Assembly (NCBI GenBank): GCA_949152475.1
Contig: OX424564.1
Span: forward strand, 35,338,165 to 35,402,164
Source: Terebella lapidaria
Lineage: Eukaryota > Annelida > Polychaeta > Terebellida > Terebellidae
Reading direction: 5' to 3'
Length of the DNA: 64,000 nucleotides
The position numbers and the translations under genes are program-made. The number at the start of each line of letters is the position of its first letter. Within the stretch, counting starts at the first letter, position 1. Below the pieces are notes generated by a model. It was given only the letters and a program-made list of their open reading frames with translations, was not told the DNA's origin and did no database searches. Of the stretch, positions 57,478-64,000 are shown piece by piece.

Positions 57478-60400
57478 CGATATCTATTGAGTTTTTCAAT
57501 TTATTATGTAGTCAGGTGTATGTATAATTCCTATCGATGTATAATGTGGTAGGATGTGTAATTCAATTCCCCCTGGTAACACCCGTGCGATGCTCCGTTT
57601 GAGTGCTGACGGACTATCCAATGTCCCACTTGGCTGTGTTAACCAGCTGTCGTCAGATGACAAAAGTTATAGCTGTAAATGTAATAAAGTCATTGTTACA
57701 GTATCCCGTCGTGGGGTTATTGGAGTTGTGGCACTATATTATGTCAATCAAGGAATTTAGGACTTTATCAGCACGGTGAGTTTTTCCCACTTGTTTCAGT
57801 GTAGATATTATGTCCACATCTTCAACAAAAACGTCCCATATAGTTTGAACGTAGTTATCAAAGTTATTAACATTCATCACGCAAGCAGTTTTAGAGTGGA
57901 CATTCTGATCTTTGACAAAAGAATGATTGGCGCTTCGAAGTTGTTGCGCTTGACCAATTAAAATGGGATTCTTGTCTGTGGATTACGAGATTATAATTAT
58001 TTGTAGCTGAATACATGTCCTACACGTAATTGATATACTTTTTTAGTAAAACAAACCATGTTACATAAGCACTGTCTGCCCTGGTGTCGCAGTTGGTCGG
58101 CTTTGTTTCTTGCTGGGAACTGTTACGAATACGTTTTCTATTGTTATTACCAAAATCCCGTGTTGATAGGCAAGTGAACGTAACAGATATTTGTCCTAAT
58201 TGATAAAATGCCTTGGCATTTGTGCTTGATAAAAAAACACCTTTCGGTCGTTGGTGACAGTAAAGTTCTAGCTCAGTGAATGAAGTCACCAGACTAAGTG
58301 CAGTTTTCGGAACCATGTTTAAGTGGTGTATCTGTTTGATCACACTCGTCGATGACTATGCTTTTCTCCACTAGCTAAAATAGGAGTCCATGAAATCAGA
58401 GGCAAAGCGATAGATGAGGTGACATCAGATACAACATATCATCATTAGTGCCAGCATTATAGGCTTTATTCCATGCTGTATTTATTCTCCCGCTTATAGT
58501 GTTGTAACTGCGTTGTCAAAGCTTGAACAATCATGCTCTATGTTTACATGCATATATGGGATTATTGTCATAGTGCATGGCTGGAAATTCACTAGTTTGT
58601 CATTATCAATATAGTGCAGTTCTGTGGTATCGTGATAGAAATATATAATTTGGACGGAAACGCCATACTATTAATGCATAGTACTTTATGTCCATGCGAA
58701 CGGATTCACCATAGGCCTATACTTTCAGGGACGCTTCGCTTTTAGTATTACCCTGGCACCATATGTTTTTTACAATGCATTTCAAGATATAATAGAATTT
58801 AGCAACTGAGCACACCGATTGCTAGTATATATATCACTCATTTTACAACTCATTCACATAAACAGGATATGAATTGTGTGTTCTCGCATGGATTGAAATG
58901 ACGGGAGGAGAATTCAACGTACATAAAGTGTACGGCAGGTAATAATGATGTAAACAGGATTATATATTTGACTAATATATTTATCTACCTAGAATCGATA
59001 GAAAGCACGAGGTGTTCAAAACCTATTACCGAAATAAACAGACGAGTTGTTGAATTCTTTTCGTCAAACTAGAATTTATCAATGAAAAGTTAGTCGTATG
59101 CCTATTATTACTAAAAATGTCACCTTTACCCCAGTCATAACGTCATATATACCCCGATAATGACGATGAGTATAAGGATTAAAATGATGATAACGTACCC
59201 TATATCTATAATTGACGTAAGTGTATGGACAAAAATCATAACTTTGAATGGAAACGACAGCCTGCCATGATATTCAAATCCGAAACCGCACTGGCCTCCT
59301 CATCACAATTCACAGCACATACATGCACAATGCTGGTGATGTCAATTGTGGGAGTTTGATTGTATGTGTGGGCCGGGCATATCACCTCAACTAACCTCCT
59401 TTGATATTCAATGCTTGAGCCTACTCATATATTATAAATTCCGCCCTTTACATGAAACTACTGCCTATCTATATCGATTGTTTGACGGACCAGTCACTCA
59501 CTCGCAGAATGAACCCAGTATTCCCAGACAACAAATAATAACAGCTGTGTGTCGACATACACGTGATTTAGGCCTGGACGAAAACATCGCCTGATGATGA
59601 GTCATACTTCCATTAATTTTACCGATAAAACCCGATTGTGATTCGTGTCCGTGGCATGACAACGAATAATTTGTGATCTGCACCGTTTCCTTCGAATCAT
59701 GGACACTCCCGCCTTACGACCAACTGTTTTTCTTATGTAAGGAAATAGATACATATCTACTGAGCATATATTTTGTATTAGCATATACATGTATGTCATT
59801 CTTTTCCACTCATAACACTATACATATTCTCGCACATGTGATGTTTCACTGGCACCCGTCTGCCATAGTTGTTCACACAGAAACATGGATCATGAAAACA
59901 AATAGTCTTGACAAATATCACCCGATTTGTTTTGGCCCATCTGCACCAAGATTATTCCAACGTAATTGACTTCAATTTGAACCATTTCTGACAAGTAGGG
60001 ATAAAAACGAGAAAAAAAAAGTTCAATCAATATTAAACCGTATGTCGAATCGACCCTGTTCTGGGACCCCACTATTCGATTATCTCCTAGGTCAAAAGGC
60101 GACATCATTTTTCCACATCAAACAATCTCTACCCCCCCCCCCATACATTCTCCAACAGCCAAACTTCCTCATCCACTGCATGTGAAATTAGCCAATATTT
60201 GAACTGGATTTATTGACTAGACACGAAATCATAAACTATACGATGGGCTGTGTGGCCCTTGTACTGCTTTATTGGGGTTTCGTCCGTGGATAATTTCCAT
60301 CATTTCGCTAATTCGTGGCACCCATGGGTCACGCTTATATACAGACTGTCGACTTCGATCTATGCGGTATCCAATGAGACACCTGTTGCCATTCAATACA

Positions 60401-61230
60401 CACATCTAAAAAATATCAGCCCAATATAATATAAACAAAATCACTCGGACTTCTATAATGGTCCTGATGAAAATACTTGGTTTTCCAGTAGACAGGTCGT
60501 ACTTGGTCAGTGGTAGTTAAAACTGCAGATAATTCGTCGAATATAGCCATAAGGAACATCAATTATCGTCACTTAATAGGAACACAATTGTGGCAATTGT
60601 TAACTGATTTCCTAGGAGACTTGTATATACTCATTAGGCAGCGAACTGATCATGGTTATGCCTCATTAATACGAATGCCATCATTAACAGCGAGAATTAC
60701 CTGCTTCATTGAAAAAAAATCATCATCAACAATCATTTAGTTATGCACTCAGCACGGGGCAGATCTAACGACAATTTTTGTTGAAGCTTGTATAATCGAT
60801 CCTCGATCAACGTGGTATTGGCAAAAGTAGGGCGAAGATAGGGTTGTCGGGGTGGGTGATTCTGATTTGGACAACAGCTGCCACAGCTACAGCTACAGCT
60901 ACCGCACTGCCACAGCTACAAGGGTTTATACGTGTTAATCATATGCTGAGACAAAACCATCTCTCATTTTTCATCACAAGAACAGTGCCGTTAGCGACAA
61001 GGAAACAGTATACAGATTTGGACCCATTAAACCGCTCTTTCAGTTGGCGGTGTGTAATACACATAAACAAAAATTGACAAATTAATTTTATGCGTCATAT
61101 GTTTCGCGTCAATTTTAAATTTATTTTGTTCATGACGAGAAAGACGAAGATTAACTGCACCGGACAAGGATTACATATCATAACATCTTGGAATATTGAA
61201 ATCTGTATCACTCGGAAATAAAACCCTCGC
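57478..61230. other. Non-coding stretch
   Basis: Only short unsupported frames occur (such as 58,020-58,343 minus, 59,346-59,594 plus). 58,075-58,170 has a weak match to the GACGCCAGTGTG repeat family. Low-complexity bits are the C tract at 60,131 and the ACAGCT repeats at 60,880-60,920. Confidence 0.45.
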
Positions 61231-61240
61231 CTCCACAATA

Positions 61241-61293
61241 TTACGTCATAGGCGGGAAGTCGTCTGGTGTGTTGCGTAACTGACGGACGTCAG
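61241..61293 (+). promoter_or_regulatory. Two CRE/ATF-like sites upstream of the GTPase
   Basis: TTACGTCA (61,241-61,248) and GACGTCAG (61,286-61,293) lie 120-170 bases before the GTPase ATG in a GC-richer stretch. They are promoter-proximal by position. Binding is not shown. Confidence 0.3.
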
Positions 61294-61408
61294 TGAAATC
61301 ACCGCCTGCGAATGTCTTGTTATAATACAGGACGCTCGTAGATTAGCTCTCCCAGCCGTATAAGGGCTCGGAGCGGAGGCTACTTCTGCTTGGAGACCCG
61401 TGCGGGAT

Positions 61409-63564
61409 ATGCCAATATGTACGTGTCCATGTCCTTTGCACTCTCAGGACGGGCCTTGCAACTTCGACGTTGATGCTTTCTGGTAAGATTTCAATGAAAG
61501 AAAGACAACGGTAACTCAGGATGTATGAATTTCAGTTCGTTTTTGTGAGAATATAGTTTTATTGCGATGAGAAGAAACAGGGACTCATGCCACTGGCAAA
61601 ACTCGAACCACGAATTGCCTCAAACCAGTAGCCGGGAGCTATCAATACATGTATATATCCAAACAACTGCAGTTTGTGTATACATTGTCTGTCACAAACA
61701 TGTTTTCACAAATGGAAGATCTACATTTAACACAAATATTTGAATTGATATTTATGCTACCTCGTAATTATGCATCATTAAGTTGAATTCCAGGGGGATA
61801 AATGTCGAAGTTGTCGAAGAAAGTTCCAAACATGATCATGGAATTGTGATAATGAATATACTTTGATTTTTCATCCCGTCTGAAAACAGCAGAAGTACAT
61901 GGTACTATTATATCGTAGTGTAAATGGATGTGAAATGGTTAATTTTAATTGAATTTCCGGCTTCTATTTCAAAATTATTCAGCAATCTACTCCAAATTAT
62001 GTGAAATTGATCACAGTATTGTGGGGGAAAATTCCGGGTTCATTGGGAGGGAAATTTTGTTTCAATTTTGAATCAAAAGGCACATTCGGATGTATTGTAT
62101 CCGCGTTATATTATATGCTGATCTCAAGAAATCGCATTCAATTCCAGCAAATGCACGTAATTTCAGTTCGGACTCACAAGTTCCAAGAAAGGGATAAATT
62201 TAATTGGGAGTTAGATGGTCGACTTCTTTACTTTTTAGATAAAGATCAGATAGTGATGCGGTGATTGGTCGACACAAACACTTGCATATACTCTTTTTCT
62301 GTTTATTTACACTTAAGGTAAAACGTGTTAAGTTACATCATGATACCTTCTGACGTCACTGAACTGTGAAGGAAACCGTGTGTAATACATACAGATTAGA
62401 GAAACCCGAGTACAACAGATTTTAGGAAAGTAAACAAAATTCATTCCCATTATCAGACGAAAAAATAAAATGTATTTCCATAATCACAACATATAATTGA
62501 CACTGATAAAATTATGCGTCAACGCTGCGAGCTATATTGGCCTGAGATTACAGATTAATCTGAATATCGAGCTCAGATTAAGGATTCGGTTTCGTTTCTC
62601 CTGGAGTGATTCCAATGACTCTGGAGATGAGCCAATTTTTACTATGATAATGAATTTGAACTGATAATAAAATGTTATTATGTAGATTAATGACGTTCAT
62701 TTTGTTGCCTGCAGGTCCAGCGTTACGGGCGGGTCGCCCCGGCTGGACAACTCTCCCGCACGTCTCGTGTTTATGGGGGACGGCCGGGTGGGCACGACGT
62801 CCCTGATCAAACGCTTCACGCGCGGGCTCTTCGAGACGGACTACCGGCCGGAGGTTGCCAAGGTGATGCGGCACACCAAAACCGTGTACACGTCCCGACT
62901 GGACACCAACGTCACCGTCCAGTTCTGGGACATCGAGGGTTCGGACGTACGGACCTCACTGCTCTGTGCACAGAAAGCCCACGCCGTCGCCGTCGTGTAT
63001 GAGATCACGAACAGGTCGAGTTTCGAGCTAGCGCAGCGGCTATTAGAGGGCGTCAACCCTCGCGCGAGTGTACTTCTAATCGCGCACAAGATCGACCTTA
63101 AGGTCCATCGCAAAGTCTCGTACCACGAAGGACGTCTTCTCGCCAAGATCCACAGAGTTCACTACTTAGAGGCCTCGGCCAAACTGAACGAGAAAGTGGA
63201 CGAGGCTTTCAACATCATGGTCAACTCGGTCCCGGACGAGTACTTGAAATCCGGATCGCGGGACTCCAAGGCGATGAAGGCGGTGCGTCGGTGGAAAGTT
63301 TCCACGGCCCTTTGTGTGGCCTGTCACTCGCGTTTGCCCGGGGGTGGAACCCGTGGCCTGTCCGGGGCTGGAGGCGGCGAGCGGGAGCGAGAGGGGTCGG
63401 AGGAACGGGGAGCGGCCGCCCCGGTGGACGATAGGCACAGACTGGTCCGCTCCAAGCACCGCTCGGCCTCCGAGGACCGGCCGCCCCGAGAACTCTCCCG
63501 GCGCCGAGTGATCTCCGACCCGGAGTTCGAGCGCAGCATGAAGGAGAAAGCCATTTCGATCTGA
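61409..63564 (+). CDS. Divergent Ras/Rab-like small GTPase (2 exons, 307 aa)
   Basis: Exon 1 is 61,409-61,482, ending TTTCTG/GTAAGA. Exon 2 is 62,715-63,564 after TGCCTGCAG. The split codon gives Trp25, and the total is 308 codons with TGA. The G domain spans about residues 42-196. G1 is GDGRVGTTS (46-54), where the near-invariant Lys is Thr52. Switch I lacks the usual Thr-Ile. G3 is WDIEGSD (Asp97, Gly100), without the catalytic Gln. G4 is AHKID (His149 in place of Asn). G5 is EASAK (177-181). The closest resemblance is to Rab/Ras proteins (VVYEITNRSSFE). A cysteine-rich N-terminal extension (MPICTCPCP) could be palmitoylated. The 110-residue C-terminal tail is basic, Gly/Arg/Glu-rich, with no CAAX box. 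Exon 2 is much richer in GC than its surroundings. It probably binds GTP weakly or differs in cycle; which subfamily it belongs to is uncertain. Confidence 0.85.
61483..62714 (+). other. GTPase intron 1
   Basis: AT-rich, with an 87-codon frame (62,001-62,264) that lacks splice sites and motifs. No gene is seen. Confidence 0.6.
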
Positions 63565-64000
63565 AGATTAGTGTATCTGTTGTTATCGAATGACATTTTT
63601 TCGTGTTCGAGTATTGACTGCGCTGTTGCTGGCGATGGTGGAAGGAAATGCAGACATTTGCGGTGCATTATGAATGCATTTCGACTGTTGAAACTGTGTC
63701 ATATCATAACGCGCTATGATATCGCTGTAGTAAATTGATATACTGCATAGATATTTTGTGATCACCAATAGAATTGTGAAAATGGATTTTTTACTGAAGG
63801 TGACTGGTGTGTTCGTATCCTGCATGTATGTTGGTATTTTGGGGAGGAGGGCTGAGCCCTCAGATTTTTTGATTACTGATTATAATATCTGCAATCTAAG
63901 ACCTGTGATTTTGGCGACATATGTTATTTATTTATTGATTTTGTACGGGTTTGGAATGCGGTATGTGAGTAACGAGTGAAAAAAGAAAAAACTTGTTCAT
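63565..64000 (+). other. Probable GTPase 3' UTR and flank
   Basis: No canonical AATAAA is found before the window end. A 73-codon frame at 63,758-63,979 is hydrophobic but has no support. Confidence 0.4.

Noticed and set aside
62001-62264. 87-codon frame in the GTPase intron
   Set aside because: There are no flanking splice sites in phase and no recognisable domain.

Overview
The window reads as nuclear DNA of a marine invertebrate animal. Genes are split into short exons with GT-AG introns, intergenic DNA is AT-rich, and there are many miniature inverted-repeat elements (MITEs), a tRNA-derived SINE, LINE debris and minisatellites. I cannot name the species. The gene content (a globin X-like globin, a b(0,+)-type amino acid transporter, a small GTPase) fits many bilaterians.

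Four genes can be modelled with matching splice phases. (1) Minus strand 18,817-23,410: a three-exon, 213-residue globin with an N-terminal Met-Gly-Cys acylation motif and both haem histidines. (2) Plus strand 31,900-35,897: an unrecognised three-exon, 112-residue single-pass membrane protein. (3) Minus strand 41,060-53,045: a 14-exon, 515-residue SLC7 light-chain amino acid transporter. (4) Plus strand 61,409-63,564: a two-exon, 307-residue Ras/Rab-like GTPase whose P-loop lysine is threonine. A fifth locus, minus strand 29,169-29,853, is the 3' part of a gene with a Ulp1/SENP-type cysteine protease motif, followed closely by AATAAA.

Layout: 1-9.2 kb is mostly a five-unit array of diverged 1.2-1.7 kb repeats with recurring open frames. 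10.5-15.5 kb holds an SGNH-hydrolase-like fragment and the remains of a multi-copy coiled-coil/Tudor-like family. 18.8-23.4 kb is the globin. 26.2-31.7 kb is a foldback-like arrangement of two inverted 34-bp arrays. 31.9-35.9 kb is the small membrane protein, with LINE debris in its first intron. 36.2-39.4 kb and 48.3-51.7 kb carry opposite-facing copies of a repeat family rich in nuclear-receptor-type half sites. 41-53 kb is the transporter, with several MITEs in its introns. 53-61 kb is mostly non-coding with a SINE and MITEs. 61.4-63.6 kb is the GTPase.

The strongest unusual signals are the inverted 34-bp arrays, a splice-donor minisatellite in the transporter (82-bp unit, six copies), repeated DR1-type nuclear-receptor motifs around the transporter, the degenerate GTPase P-loop, and an insertion whose empty site survives in a neighbouring duplicate.
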